Shown in pieces: positions 1 through 8,416 of a stretch of 64,000 nucleotides of DNA. The position numbers and the translations under genes were made by a program. The notes under the pieces were generated by a model. It was given only the letters and a program-made list of their open reading frames with translations. It did no database searches and was not told the DNA's origin. Source of the DNA: Bordetella genomosp. 9 (lineage in GTDB: Bacteria; Pseudomonadota; Gammaproteobacteria; Burkholderiales; Burkholderiaceae_B); contig NZ_NEVJ01000003.1 of assembly GCF_002261425.1 (NCBI RefSeq), positions 62,001 through 126,000 of the forward strand, in the 5' to 3' direction. Numbering within the stretch: the first letter of the stretch is position 1; each line of letters starts with the position of its first letter.

Positions 1-333
1 CGCGATGGCGTGGTCGAAAAGATGTTCATCGAACCGGAAAAGGACGGCGACCCGTTCGAGGTCTCCGACGCCGACACCATGCTGAACTACATCGCCCCGG
101 CCGCGCGCAGGCCTGACCAGGTGGTGGTGTTCTCCAAGCCGGGCTGCCCGTTCTGCATCGAAGCCAAGTCCCTGCTGGAAAGCAAAGGCTACGACACGAT
201 CGACATCCCGCTGGAAAACAAGGTGCGCGGCCGCGTGATCGGCGCCGTTTCCGGCAAGGCCACCGCGCCGCAGGTGTTCATCAACGGTTCGCTGATCGGC
301 GGCCTGGATGAACTGAAGGCGCACTTCGCCTGA
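1..333 (+). CDS. Hybrid peroxiredoxin-glutaredoxin (Prx5-Grx), 5' end cut off by the window
   Basis: The reading frame is open from base 1, so only the C-terminal part is present. The first residues (DGVVEKMFIEP, then GDPFEVSDADTML) match the end of a Prx5-type peroxiredoxin domain. They are followed by a complete glutaredoxin domain with the CPFC redox motif and the TAPQVFINGSLIGG segment that holds glutathione. Hybrid Prx5-Grx enzymes reduce peroxides and are recycled by glutathione through their own Grx domain. The peroxidatic cysteine lies upstream of the window and cannot be checked. The flavin disulfide reductase 58 bases downstream suggests a shared antioxidant unit. Confidence 0.9.
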   Translation, partial: RDGVVEKMFIEPEKDGDPFEVSDADTMLNYIAPAARRPDQVVVFSKPGCPFCIEAKSLLESKGYDTIDIPLENKVRGRVIGAVSGKATAPQVFINGSLIGGLDELKAHFA

Positions 334-391
334 GCCGCGCCGACGCGTGCATGACCTCGCCATACCTATCCGAGCATCATAAGGATTACAC

Positions 392-1810
392 ATGAAAACC
401 CTGCAAACCGATGTGGCCGTGATCGGCGCCGGCACGGCCGGCCTGGGCGCCTATCGCGCGGCGGTCGCCGCGGGCAAGCGCGCGCTGATCATCGAAGGCG
501 GGCAGTACGGAACGACTTGCGCCCGCGTGGGCTGCATGCCGTCCAAGCTGCTCATCGCCGCCGCCGAGGCCGCGCATGCCGCCGGACACGGCGCGCCCTT
601 CGGCGTCCACATCGACGGCAAGGTGCGTGTGGATGGCCGCGAGGTCATGGATCGCGTCAAGCGCGAGCGCGACCGTTTCGTCGGGTTCGTCGTGGAAGGC
701 GTGGAAAGCATCCCCGCACAGGACAAGCTGCGCGGCTTTGCGCGCTTCGTGTCCGACACGGTGCTGCGCGTGGACGACCATACCGAAGTCCATGCGCGCA
801 CCGTGGTGATCGCCACCGGCTCCACGCCGGCGGTGCCGCCGCCGTTCCAGGCGCTGGGCGACCGCCTGGTGGTCAATGACGACGTGTTCTATTGGGACGA
901 CCTGCCTGCCAGCGTGGCCGTGTTCGGCCCCGGCGTGATCGGCCTGGAGCTGGGCCAGTCGCTGGCGCGGCTGGGCGTGCGCGTCAGGGTGTTCGGTGTC
1001 AGCGGCAGCCTGGGCGGCATCACCGATCCCGCCGTGCGGCAAAGCGCCAAGAAGGCCTTCCAGGAAGAGTTCTACCTGGATCCCGATGCACGCGTGCTGG
1101 AAACCACGCGAGACGGCGACCGCGTACGCGTGCGCTACGTCGCGCTGGACAACACCGAACGGGTGGAGCATTTCGACTATGCGCTGGTGGCGACCGGCCG
1201 CCGCGCGCACCTGGGCGGCCTGGCGCTGCAGAACACCAGCCTGAAGCTGAATCCGTCCGGCGTGCCGGAGTACGACCGCTACACCTTGCAGGCGGGCGAT
1301 ACGCCGATCTTCATCGCGGGTGACGCGAACGGCGATCTGCCCTTGCTGCACGAAGCGGCGGACGAAGGGCGCATCGCGGGCGAAAACGCGGCGCGTTTCC
1401 CCAACGTCAAGGCCGGCAGCCGCCGCGCGCCGATGGCCGTGGTGTTCTCCGATCCGCAGCTCGCCGTGGTGGGCACGCCGTACAACCGTCTGCCGGAAGG
1501 CACGTACGTGACGGGTGAAGTGGACTTCGGCAACCAGGGGCGTGCGCGCGTCATGCTGAAGAACAAGGGCCGCCTGCACGTTTATGCGGACCGCGTCACC
1601 GGTCGTTTCCTGGGCGCCGAAATGGCGGGACCCAGCGTCGAGCACCTGGCGCATCTGCTGGCCTGGTCCTTGCAGCAGGGAATGACGGTGGCCCGCATGC
1701 TGGAGATGCCTTTCTACCATCCGGTGGTGGAAGAGGGCCTGCGCACCGCCTTGCGCGACGCCGACGCGCAGGTGCGGGAACATGGCCTGAAGTTGGCCAA
1801 CGCCGCGTAA
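392..1810 (+). CDS. Dihydrolipoyl-dehydrogenase-like flavin disulfide reductase (Lpd3 type)
   Basis: 472 residues. An N-terminal FAD-binding site (VIGAGTAGLGA, near residues 10-20) is followed by the redox-active pair Cys43/Cys48 in TTCARVGCMPSK, a central NAD(P)-binding domain (GPGVIGLELGQ) and a C-terminal interface domain with the HPVVEE segment that supplies the catalytic His-Glu. It differs from the PDH-complex E3 at 16324 by having no lipoyl domain and CARVGC in place of CLNVGC. AAGGA lies before the ATG. It follows a Prx-Grx gene, an arrangement known for glutathione-amide reductase in Chromatium, so its substrate may be a low-molecular-weight disulfide and not lipoamide. The family is sure, the substrate is not. 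Confidence 0.9.
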   Translation: MKTLQTDVAVIGAGTAGLGAYRAAVAAGKRALIIEGGQYGTTCARVGCMPSKLLIAAAEAAHAAGHGAPFGVHIDGKVRVDGREVMDRVKRERDRFVGFVVEGVESIPAQDKLRGFARFVSDTVLRVDDHTEVHARTVVIATGSTPAVPPPFQALGDRLVVNDDVFYWDDLPASVAVFGPGVIGLELGQSLARLGVRVRVFGVSGSLGGITDPAVRQSAKKAFQEEFYLDPDARVLETTRDGDRVRVRYVALDNTERVEHFDYALVATGRRAHLGGLALQNTSLKLNPSGVPEYDRYTLQAGDTPIFIAGDANGDLPLLHEAADEGRIAGENAARFPNVKAGSRRAPMAVVFSDPQLAVVGTPYNRLPEGTYVTGEVDFGNQGRARVMLKNKGRLHVYADRVTGRFLGAEMAGPSVEHLAHLLAWSLQQGMTVARMLEMPFYHPVVEEGLRTALRDADAQVREHGLKLANAA

Positions 1811-1821
1811 GCAATGCGAAT

Positions 1822-1843
1822 AGGCCCCGCCTGGACGGGGCCT
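1822..1843 (+). terminator. Hairpin terminator after the Lpd3-like gene
   Basis: The 8-base arms AGGCCCCG and CGGGGCCT enclose a 6-base loop and are followed by TGTTCT, a weak T-rich tail. It lies 11 bases after the upstream stop and just before the stop of the convergent minus-strand gene, so it may serve both directions. Confidence 0.6.
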
Positions 1844-1847
1844 TGTT

Positions 1848-4800
1848 CTATCGCGCGGCGCGCGCTTCCACCGCGCTGGACAGGGCCTGCAAGGCCGGCA
1901 CCGCTCGGCCGGTATCGTCCAGCGCCGTCAACAGGGCCCTGGCTTGCCGCGCCGTCGGCGCCAGGCGGTCAAACGCTTTCGCGCATAGCACGCTGGCGGT
2001 GCTCGCGTCCGGCGCGTACGTATCCAGGCACGCCGCCAGGGCGGCGATCGCCGCCGGCAGTTCGGCTTCCCGGCGCCGGTTGCCGGCCAGCGTTTCCATG
2101 ACCTTGCCGACGGCTCGCGTCGCATGCCTGATCGCAGGCTCCCGGCCCAGCACGGTTTCCATTGCCCGCAGATGCCGCAGCTGTTCGATCATGTCCACGG
2201 TCGGCGCGCCGGCGGGCTCCAGCAGCCACTGATAGCTGTCCACCACATGATTCAGGCTGACGCATTCCGCGGGCGATAGCGTGCGCACGCAGGCTTCCAC
2301 CACATCGTCGTAGCGCGCCGGCGCCGACTGCAGGCGCGCGATGTCCTTGATCGCCGCTTCCAGCAGCTTCCATTGCGAGCGGGTCAGGGGCCGGGACGAC
2401 GCCGCCTGCTGTTTCAACGATACGGCGACCTGACGATGTGCCCGTGCCAGGCGCGCGGATCGGGACGCCGATGCCGGCCACCACGTGCGTCCGGATATCG
2501 TGCGCGCGCGACGCCAGATATCCCGGGCGATCGTGCCGGCAAGCGGCTGCTGCACCGGCGGCATGTCGCGCAACGCGTCCAGCGTGCGTACCGCCGCGAT
2601 CTCGGGAATGGGATCGCCGGCCGCCGCGCGTGGCGGGACGGCTCGCGCGCCCACGCCCACGCCCTGTGGCGGCGGCACCGCTTTCGACACGATGGCGGCC
2701 AGCCCGCGCAGCGCGGGCATCAGCCTCAACGCTTCGTTGCGGCGCTGGGCATGCCCACGGAACAGCGGGATCATGTCGCGCTCGCGTTCGTCCAGGGCGG
2801 CGCTGTCGGGGATGCGTTGCAGGACCGCTTGCAGGTCCTGGCGCGGCAGGTCCAGCCGCCGCACGGCGAGTTCGCAGAATGCCTGGGCTTCGTCCACACC
2901 GCCGGCGGATTGCATTTCGTATGTCAGGCTATCGAGCGCGTCGGCCAGGACACGCGGGCTCGCACCGTCGCGCAACGCCACCATGACGCCCTTGACGGCG
3001 GGCATGTAGTCATTGCGCAGCGCGAATTCTCGCGTCACGGCAGCCTTGATGGCTTGCAGCCGGCGCGCGTCGGCTTCGTCGATCCTCACGAAATCCGGAA
3101 CCTGGGTCATGCGGAGCAGCCCGGGCAGATCGGCGGATCGCAGCGTGCGGACATAGGCCTGCGCGGCATCGGCGTAGGCTTGGAGCGCGTCCTGACCGCC
3201 GAACCGGTTCCTGGCCTGGGCCTTCATCGTGCGGGCGATGGCCTTCTGCGCGCGTTCCAGCGACGACGGACTGAGCGCCGCGCGCAGCGCGTGCCTGATG
3301 CGGCTGGCGATGGGATCGCGGTGCGCGGCCTGGGGCGCGGACGTCGCGGGTAAGGGCATATCGGCACGCACGGTGTCCGACGCCTGGTTGGCGGATGCCG
3401 ATGCCGTGGCGGGATAGGGCATGACGTTGGCGTCGTCGCCGCGCAGCATGGCCGCCGTGGTGAACAGGTCCGTGAGCAGGCGCCGTTGGTCGTAGCGCAG
3501 TCCGTCGCTCATGTAGCCGCCGGGCAGGTTGTCCGCGCGGCTGGATTCCAGATAGGCATGGATGCCGCGGATGGGCGTGTCGTGCGCCGCGTCCCTGTCC
3601 ATCGGCATGAAGGTGTCCATGAACTGCTGACGGACGGCGGGCGGCAACTGCCTGACCAACGCGACGTGGCGATCCTGGTCGGACGCGTCATGCGCGGCGG
3701 AAGACCGATACATGCCGTATAGATGCTCGATCGCGCCGTGCATGCCGCCGATGTCGTAGCGTTCGCTGGCCGTCAGCAAGCTGCCCATGACGCGACGGGG
3801 GTAGGCGTCATGGGCGATTTCCGCCATGACGTCGACGATGCGTCGGGCAATGCGGCGGACGCGCGGCTCGGCCTGCAGCGCGGGGTTGGCGTCCAGGGCG
3901 GCGTCCAACTGTTGCCGCGCGTCGTGATCCAGCTTGCGCAGCCGTCCCGCCCTGTCCAGGGCGGGGAGTTGCGCGATGGTCGCGTTGTCCGTATGGAAAG
4001 CCAGGGCGAGTTGCACGAAGGCCATGTCGATCTCGGTGGGCGCGGCGCCATGCGCCAGTCGCGTGGCGGCGCGGGCGATGGCCTGGCTCGCATCGCGCGG
4101 CCACGCCGGATCGTCGGCCAGCATGGCTGCGTGCACCTGGCGGCCCAGCGCGTACAGTTCGGCGGCGTCGGCGACGGCTTTCGCGTTCGCGTCCCGATGT
4201 GGCAGCGGGGCATCCGTCAATGAGCCGGCAACGTGCGCATCGGCGCAGTCCTCGATCAAGGCATCGACCGCGCCGCGTATGGCCGTGGTGCTGACGCGGA
4301 AGCGTGCCGCCGCCGGCAAGCCCGGGGAGGATGCCGTCGCGCCTGGCGCGGCGCTGGCTTGGCTTTGCAGCGTGGCGTCGATGCTGGCGCTATCGGCGAG
4401 GTCATTGGAGGCGGCGTTGGAGGCACCGTCAAAGACATCATCGGAGACGTCGTCGCTGCCGTGATCGCCACTGTGATAGCCACTGGACGTGGCGCTGTAG
4501 CCGCTGTCCTGGCTGGCGACGGAATGATTGCGCCTGGCTTGATAGGCGTCCGGGCCGGCGGCGCTGCCGTCGCTGGGCGAACATGGACGCATGAAGGCCG
4601 CGACGACGGACAGCTTGACGGCGCCGGGCCGCGCGGGCGCGTGCCGCAACAGGGCGCGGGCATTCGATGCCAGCGTCAGCCGTGGGCGCGGGCGCGGCGC
4701 GGACAGGAAGATGGATGCCGTGGATACGTAGCCGGGCGCCCGGCTGCGGGAAGCGCGTGTGTGCGATCCGGCTTCCGCCCTGAAAGCGGCCGGCGCGTGT

Positions 4801-4874
4801 TCGCTGTCAGCCGCCTCGGGCGGAATCGCGTAGCTTGCGGTCAGGGGAATATTGAAAATGGTGTTCTCAGGCAT
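1848..4874 (-). CDS. Large protein of unknown function (1008 aa), possible secreted effector
   Basis: I do not recognise this protein. The chosen ATG (MPENTIFNIPL) has GGAAG seven bases upstream; the frame stays open for 381 further bases, but that part runs through stem-loops and looks non-coding. There is no signal peptide or membrane segment. The first ~210 residues are rich in Ser, Ala and Asp and look disordered (SGYSATSSGYHSGDHGSDD near residue 130). The rest is Ala/Arg/Leu-rich and mostly helical, with no metal site or P-loop that I can see. A disordered Ser-rich start before a large helical body is seen in type III effectors, but that is only a resemblance. It stands alone between unrelated housekeeping genes, with convergent neighbours. 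Confidence 0.75.
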   Translation of the reverse strand: MPENTIFNIPLTASYAIPPEAADSEHAPAAFRAEAGSHTRASRSRAPGYVSTASIFLSAPRPRPRLTLASNARALLRHAPARPGAVKLSVVAAFMRPCSPSDGSAAGPDAYQARRNHSVASQDSGYSATSSGYHSGDHGSDDVSDDVFDGASNAASNDLADSASIDATLQSQASAAPGATASSPGLPAAARFRVSTTAIRGAVDALIEDCADAHVAGSLTDAPLPHRDANAKAVADAAELYALGRQVHAAMLADDPAWPRDASQAIARAATRLAHGAAPTEIDMAFVQLALAFHTDNATIAQLPALDRAGRLRKLDHDARQQLDAALDANPALQAEPRVRRIARRIVDVMAEIAHDAYPRRVMGSLLTASERYDIGGMHGAIEHLYGMYRSSAAHDASDQDRHVALVRQLPPAVRQQFMDTFMPMDRDAAHDTPIRGIHAYLESSRADNLPGGYMSDGLRYDQRRLLTDLFTTAAMLRGDDANVMPYPATASASANQASDTVRADMPLPATSAPQAAHRDPIASRIRHALRAALSPSSLERAQKAIARTMKAQARNRFGGQDALQAYADAAQAYVRTLRSADLPGLLRMTQVPDFVRIDEADARRLQAIKAAVTREFALRNDYMPAVKGVMVALRDGASPRVLADALDSLTYEMQSAGGVDEAQAFCELAVRRLDLPRQDLQAVLQRIPDSAALDERERDMIPLFRGHAQRRNEALRLMPALRGLAAIVSKAVPPPQGVGVGARAVPPRAAAGDPIPEIAAVRTLDALRDMPPVQQPLAGTIARDIWRRARTISGRTWWPASASRSARLARAHRQVAVSLKQQAASSRPLTRSQWKLLEAAIKDIARLQSAPARYDDVVEACVRTLSPAECVSLNHVVDSYQWLLEPAGAPTVDMIEQLRHLRAMETVLGREPAIRHATRAVGKVMETLAGNRRREAELPAAIAALAACLDTYAPDASTASVLCAKAFDRLAPTARQARALLTALDDTGRAVPALQALSSAVEARAAR

Positions 4875-5088
4875 CGAAAGCTTCCAGGGGAATTGAGGGA
4901 CGAGCGCGTCGCCGGCTGCGGATATGGACGCCGCTGTCACCAACGCGCATGCGTGCGATTCCCCGTCGGTTGATTCCTTTGTCGGCCAACAGAATTGAAG
5001 GGCGGTTTTGCGCCTGGCCGGGCTCGACGCCGGACGCCATGGAGCGGGTGGAGGGGCGCCGGGCCGCGATAGCGTGCGCCCAAAAGAA

Positions 5089-5120
5089 ACACCCCCAAGG
5101 CGCACTTGCCTTGGGGGTGT
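5089..5120 (-). terminator. Strong hairpin terminator after the GlsB-like gene
   Basis: A perfect 13-base stem (plus strand ACACCCCCAAGGC and GCCTTGGGGGTGT) encloses a 6-base loop. Read on the minus strand it is followed by TTCTTTTG, so it fits transcription coming from the small membrane-protein gene at 5183-5434. The rest of the 308-base gap 4875-5182 holds a second hairpin at 5135 and no gene that I can support. Confidence 0.7.
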
Positions 5121-5134
5121 CCGTTTCGCCGCCG

Positions 5135-5158
5135 GTCCGCCCGAGGGCGGACTTTTTT
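5135..5158 (+). terminator. Hairpin with T-tract, plus-strand direction
   Basis: The arms GTCCGCC (5135-5141) and GGCGGAC (5146-5152) enclose a 4-base loop and are followed by six T residues. It points against the flanking minus-strand genes, so it would stop transcription entering from the left or from an unrecognised plus-strand RNA. Confidence 0.55.
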
Positions 5159-5182
5159 CGTGGCGAGACGGGGGGCGCCGGG

Positions 5183-5434
5183 CTACGCTCGGCGGCGGGT
5201 GAACATGCCCACCACGAACAGCACGATGATCGCGCCGACGACGGAAGCAATCCATCCGGCCGGCTCACCAGCGGCATACCAACCCAGCGTCCGTCCCAGG
5301 AAGCCCGCCACGACGGCGCCGACGATACCCAGGATGGTGGTCAGGATAATGCCCATGGATTGGTCGCCAGGCATGAGCGCACGCGCGATCAGGCCGACGA
5401 TGAAACCCACGATGATCATGATAATGATGTCCAT
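5183..5434 (-). CDS. GlsB/YeaQ/YmgE family small membrane protein
   Basis: 83 residues, almost all hydrophobic. It has three predicted membrane segments with Gly-rich packing (IIVGFIVGLIARALMPG, then a Gly/Ala helix, then WIASVVGAIIVLFVVGMF) and a basic RRR tail. This is the layout of the transglycosylase-associated/YeaQ family. Members are often induced by stress or in stationary phase, but their biochemical role is unsettled and the name transglycosylase should not be taken literally. AAGGAG lies before the ATG. Two stem-loops follow the gene. Confidence 0.88.
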   Translation of the reverse strand: MDIIIMIIVGFIVGLIARALMPGDQSMGIILTTILGIVGAVVAGFLGRTLGWYAAGEPAGWIASVVGAIIVLFVVGMFTRRRA

Positions 5435-5548
5435 ACGTGCTCCTTCCGTTGTGATACGCGTCTAAAGGGAAACCGCAACACGGGCATGATAGCGGCGGCC
5501 GCAGGGGGGATCCGTCGATGTCATGTAACAACAAATTGCCCTGTTGTT

Positions 5549-6163
5549 TTAACGCCGCGCGTCGTCGATCAGCTTCCGCAGCGCATCAACGATCTGGTCG
5601 CTGGAGCTGCTGTCCGATACCAGCAGCCTGGCTTCGCCGGTGCCGTCGAACACGTAAACACCGCGGCTGTGCGTGACGTTGTAGGTCTCCGGGTCCGCGC
5701 CGGGCTTGGGCTTGTCGATCTGGTAGGAGACGCGATAGCGGCGCGCCACGTCCGCGATCTGCCGTTCCGTGCCGGTCAGCCCGATGGCATTGTTGTTGAA
5801 GGCGTTCACATAAGCTTGCAATCCATCCGGCGTGTCGCGATGCGGATCGACGCTGACGAACAGGATGCGTACGGCGTCCGCGTCCTTGCCGAGCCGGCCC
5901 ATCACGTCCGCCAACTGCGCCATGGTGGTTGGGCAGACGTCGGGGCAGCTGGCATAGCCGAAGAACAGCAGGACCGTCTTGCCTTTCACGTCGTCCTGGC
6001 TGACGGTACGTCCTTGCGCGCCGGACAAGCTGAACTTCAGGTCGGGCAGGTGGCCATGGATGTCGTAGATGGGCGGCGGGGCGGCGGCGTGGCCCGCCGC
6101 GGGAACGGCCGTGCCCACCAGCATGGCGAAGGCGAGCAGGATACGGGCGGCGGCCGCGGGCAT
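5549..6163 (-). CDS. SCO1/SenC family copper chaperone / thiol protein
   Basis: 204 residues with an N-terminal signal sequence (hydrophobic core about residues 6-22, ending near AGHA), so it acts in the periplasm. The thioredoxin fold carries the copper ligands typical of SCO proteins: Cys73 and Cys77 (SCPDVCP) and His165 (VTHSRG). SCO proteins deliver copper to, or keep reduced, the CuA site of cytochrome c oxidase. The gene starts 4 bases after the prlC stop, so the two are very probably cotranscribed. No oxidase genes lie nearby. Confidence 0.92.
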   Translation of the reverse strand: MPAAAARILLAFAMLVGTAVPAAGHAAAPPPIYDIHGHLPDLKFSLSGAQGRTVSQDDVKGKTVLLFFGYASCPDVCPTTMAQLADVMGRLGKDADAVRILFVSVDPHRDTPDGLQAYVNAFNNNAIGLTGTERQIADVARRYRVSYQIDKPKPGADPETYNVTHSRGVYVFDGTGEARLLVSDSSSSDQIVDALRKLIDDARR

Positions 6164-6167
6164 GGGT

Positions 6168-8231
6168 TTACTCCTGTTGGGCGATCATGCCGCTGTGGCG
6201 CAGCAAGGCGTCGATGCGCGGCTCGCGGCCGCGAAAGGCCTTGAACGAATCGGCGGCCGGCCGGGCGCCGCCCACGGCCAGGATCTCGCGCCGGAAGCGC
6301 GCGCCAGTGGCGGCGTCCAGCGTCCCGTGCGGGGCGTCCCGCGCGGCTTCCTCGAAGGCTTCGTAGGCGTCGGCCGACAGCACTTCGGCCCATTTGTAGC
6401 TGTAATAGCCCGCGCCGTAGCCGCCCGCGAACAGGTGCGAGAAGCTGTGCGGCATGCGATGCCAGGCCGGCGGCGTCAGCACCGCGACTTCGCCGCGCAC
6501 CTGGTTGAGCAGGTCCAGCACGGCCTGGATGCCGGCGCCTTCCGGCCGGTCGTGCAGCAGCATGTCGAACAGCGCGAACTCGATCTGCCGCACGGTCTGC
6601 ATGCCGCTCTGGAAATTGCGCGCCGCCAGCAGTTTGTCGAAGAGCGCGCGCGGCAGAGGCTCGCCGCTGTCCACGTGGGCCGACAGGCGCTGTACCACCG
6701 GCCATTCCCAGCAGAAATTTTCCATGAACTGCGACGGCAGTTCGATCGCGTCCCATTCCACCGCGGCAAAGGCGGCGGCGCCCGGTTCGTCCACTTCGGA
6801 CAGCAGGGCGTGCAGGGCATGGCCGGTTTCGTGGAACAGCGTGATGACGTCATCGTGCGTCAGCAGCGCCGCCTTGCCGCCATTCGGCCGCGAGAAATTG
6901 CAGGTCAGGTAGACCACCGGCGTATGCAGGGTGCCCGAAGCCAGGCGGCGGCTGCGCTCGCTATCCACCCAGGCGCCGCCCTGCTTGCCGGCGCGCGCGT
7001 ACAGGTCCAGGTAGAGATAGCCCACCAGTTCGCCATCCGCGCGTTCCACGCGCACGCCGCGCACGTCGGAATGCCAGGCCGATACCGGGAATTCCTTCAG
7101 GCGCACCGTGAACAGGGTTTCGATGACTTCGAACAGCCCGGTCAGCACGCGCGGTTCGGTGAAATATTGCTTGATCTCGTCTTCCGAATACGCATAGCGC
7201 GATTCGCGCAGGCGTTCGGACGCGTAGGGCACGTCCCAGGGCTGCAGGTCATCCATGCCCAGCTCCTGGCGAGCGTACTCGCGCAATTGGGCCAGGTCGC
7301 GTTCCGCGTAGGGGCGCGCGCGGCCGGCCAGGTCGCGCAGGAAGCCGATCACCTGTTCGGCGTCGCGCGCCATGCGGGTCTGCAGGCGCAGCTCGGCGAA
7401 ATTGCGGAAGCCCAGCAGGCGCGATTCTTCCGCGCGCATGGATAGGAGCTCTTCGATCAGCGGCGAATTGTCGAACTTGCCGTCGCCGTGTTCGGACGCC
7501 ACCGTGCCATAGGCGCGGTAGAGCGTCTCGCGCAGCGAGCGGTCGCGGGCATATTGCATGATGGGCAGGTAGCAGGGCATTTTCAGCGTCAGCTTCCAGC
7601 CATGCTTCCCATCGGCCTGCGCGGCCTGTTGCGCTGCCTGCCTGACGTCGGCCGGCACGCCGTCCAGCCGGGCTTCGTCTTCGACCAGCAGCGACCACGC
7701 GTCGATGGCGTCCAGCACGTTTTCGGAGAACTTCTGCGACGTCTGGGCTTCGCGGTCCGAGATTTCGGCATAGCGCTCGCGGTCCGCGCCCTGCAGTTCG
7801 ACGCCGCTGAGCCGGAAATCGCGCAAGGCCAGGTCGATGACGCGTTGGCGCACCGGGCTCCACGACGCGAAACCCGGGGCGGCGCGCAGCCGCTGGTATT
7901 GCTTGTACAGGCCTTCGTGCAGGCCGACCCAGGTGGAAAACTCGGTGACCTTGGGCAGCGCGGCGTTGTAGGCCTCGCGCAGTTCGGGGGTATTGACCAC
8001 CGCGTTCAGGTGCCCGGCCACCGACCAGGCGCGCCACAGCCGCTCGGAAGTCGAGTCCAGGGGTTCCAGTATGGTTTCCCAGGTGGCGGGCAGGGCGGGG
8101 TCCGCGGCCTGGTCCACCGCCTGCCGCGCGGCGGCCAGCAAGGTATCCACCGCCGGCACGATATGCTCGGGCTTGACGGCGGCGTAGTCCACCAGGTCTT
8201 CGACGGGGGCGAGTAGCGGGTTGGCGCTCAT
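6168..8231 (-). CDS. prlC: Oligopeptidase A, M3 family zinc metallopeptidase
   Basis: 687 residues from the ATG of MSANPLLAP. The frame remains open upstream to 8849 but there it runs antisense-free through the intergenic repeat and folD, so the shorter start is preferred; it also matches the usual ~680-residue family length. The zinc site HETGHALH is in the C-terminal half, with a downstream Glu-containing helix as in M3 peptidases. The enzyme is cytoplasmic and degrades short peptides, including cleaved signal peptides. It is followed after 4 bases by the SCO gene. A stem-loop repeat lies between it and folD. Confidence 0.93.
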   Translation of the reverse strand: MSANPLLAPVEDLVDYAAVKPEHIVPAVDTLLAAARQAVDQAADPALPATWETILEPLDSTSERLWRAWSVAGHLNAVVNTPELREAYNAALPKVTEFSTWVGLHEGLYKQYQRLRAAPGFASWSPVRQRVIDLALRDFRLSGVELQGADRERYAEISDREAQTSQKFSENVLDAIDAWSLLVEDEARLDGVPADVRQAAQQAAQADGKHGWKLTLKMPCYLPIMQYARDRSLRETLYRAYGTVASEHGDGKFDNSPLIEELLSMRAEESRLLGFRNFAELRLQTRMARDAEQVIGFLRDLAGRARPYAERDLAQLREYARQELGMDDLQPWDVPYASERLRESRYAYSEDEIKQYFTEPRVLTGLFEVIETLFTVRLKEFPVSAWHSDVRGVRVERADGELVGYLYLDLYARAGKQGGAWVDSERSRRLASGTLHTPVVYLTCNFSRPNGGKAALLTHDDVITLFHETGHALHALLSEVDEPGAAAFAAVEWDAIELPSQFMENFCWEWPVVQRLSAHVDSGEPLPRALFDKLLAARNFQSGMQTVRQIEFALFDMLLHDRPEGAGIQAVLDLLNQVRGEVAVLTPPAWHRMPHSFSHLFAGGYGAGYYSYKWAEVLSADAYEAFEEAARDAPHGTLDAATGARFRREILAVGGARPAADSFKAFRGREPRIDALLRHSGMIAQQE

Positions 8232-8322
8232 AGACGGGCTCGATCCAGGATAAACAACAATGCAGTTTAGATGGAGACGAGCCATCAAGGTTGCAAGAGC
8301 CACCCGGTCCGCAGAAACAGGT

Positions 8323-8415
8323 GCTGCCCGAGCCGGGACGCCGCGGATCCGGGTTCCCCGGTCCGCCGGCGTCGCCCCCTTGAGGGGGAAGCGCGCAGCG
8401 CTTCGGGGGTGGGCC
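8323..8415 (-). repeat. Intergenic stem-loop repeat, copy behind folD
   Basis: Read on the minus strand it begins GGCCCACCCCCGAAGCG two bases after the folD stop. It contains the hairpin GAAGCG-CTGCG-CGCTTC, then CCCCC-TCAA-GGGGG, then a weaker CCGGG-GAA-CCCGG. The same unit occurs three times behind cheZ (41336-41549) in the same orientation relative to the gene. It has the look of a dispersed REP-like element or attenuator. Confidence 0.85.
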
Positions 8416-8416
8416 T

